This document shows positions 32,525-32,615 of a DNA stretch of 32,615 nt, piece after piece. This DNA comes from Bacteroidota bacterium (lineage in GTDB: Bacteria > Bacteroidota > Bacteroidia > UKL13-3): NCBI GenBank assembly GCA_947453415.1, contig CANGGG010000036.1, positions 1 through 32,615 of the forward strand, in the 5' to 3' direction. Every line of letters starts with the position of its first letter. Within the stretch, counting starts at the first letter, position 1. The notes under the pieces are model-generated. The model was not told the origin of the DNA, ran no database searches, and was given only the letters and a program-made list of their open reading frames with translations. The position numbers and the translations under genes are program-made.

Positions 32525-32615
32525 GAAAAAAGAAAAAAGAAAAAAGAAAAAAGAAAAAAGAAAAAAGAAAAAAGAAAAAAGAAAAAAGAAAAAAGAAAAA
32601 AGAAAAAAGAAAAAA
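32525..32615. repeat. (GAAAAAA)13 heptanucleotide microsatellite at the window end
   Basis: Thirteen perfect copies of GAAAAAA fill the last 91 bases, after eight G (32514-32521) and GAAA. A perfect 7-mer array running off the edge suggests a contig end at an unresolved repeat, or a phase-variable tract. The exact copy number should not be trusted. Confidence 0.85.

Overview
The window is an AT-rich chromosomal segment of a Bacteroidota bacterium. The evidence is a secreted GH13 enzyme with a type IX secretion (T9SS) type A tail, Bacteroidota-only families (DUF5683, DUF5686 with a carboxypeptidase-regulatory-like domain), an aminolipid acyltransferase pair, MenA, and promoters of the Bacteroidota TTG-N19/20-TAnnTTTG type. 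The genus cannot be fixed from sequence alone; a flavobacterial, sphingobacterial or chitinophagal relative, possibly a metagenome-assembled contig, fits. The right edge runs into a pure (GAAAAAA) microsatellite, so it is probably a contig end. The left edge cuts through a gene.

Layout. 1-2.5 kb: the C-terminal part of a large unrecognised protein, then a beta-lactamase-fold lipoprotein. 2.6-6.7 kb: a VF530-type DNA-binding protein, an MBL/beta-CASP RNase, a TIGR02757 and a DUF1801 protein, and a deoxyhypusine-synthase-like enzyme. 6.8-8.1 kb: a duplicated cytochrome-like lipoprotein and ndk. 8.2-11.4 kb: a tight operon of secreted subtilase, small outer-membrane-barrel-like protein and menA. 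11.5-15.0 kb: a SET-domain protein, a ComM-type AAA ATPase and a LolC/E-like permease. 15.1-18.5 kb: a field of small hairpin repeats, a P-loop kinase-like protein coupled to a haem-binding protein, and a pair of acyltransferases that probably make glycine/ornithine-type aminolipids. 18.5-19.8 kb: Xaa-Pro aminopeptidase.

20.0-25.9 kb is the most coherent functional unit: a four-gene operon of GH20 beta-hexosaminidase, glycosylasparaginase, CutC and GH2 beta-mannosidase. Three of the four activities are the ones needed to dismantle the Man-GlcNAc-GlcNAc-Asn core of N-glycoproteins. The two internal junctions with a direct overlap (TAATG and TTGA) suggest translational coupling. 26.0-32.4 kb holds a DUF5683 membrane protein, a T9SS-exported alpha-amylase, a small conserved hypothetical, a secreted cyclophilin and a DUF5686 outer-membrane protein.

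No phage, CRISPR array, transposase or RNA gene was seen. The intergenic regions are rich in small palindromic repeats, several of them apparently REP/MITE-like. No obviously new multi-gene system was found. The best leads are the deoxyhypusine-synthase homologue that lacks the family's catalytic lysine, CutC embedded in an N-glycan-core operon, and the compensated hairpin family at 15.1-15.4 kb.
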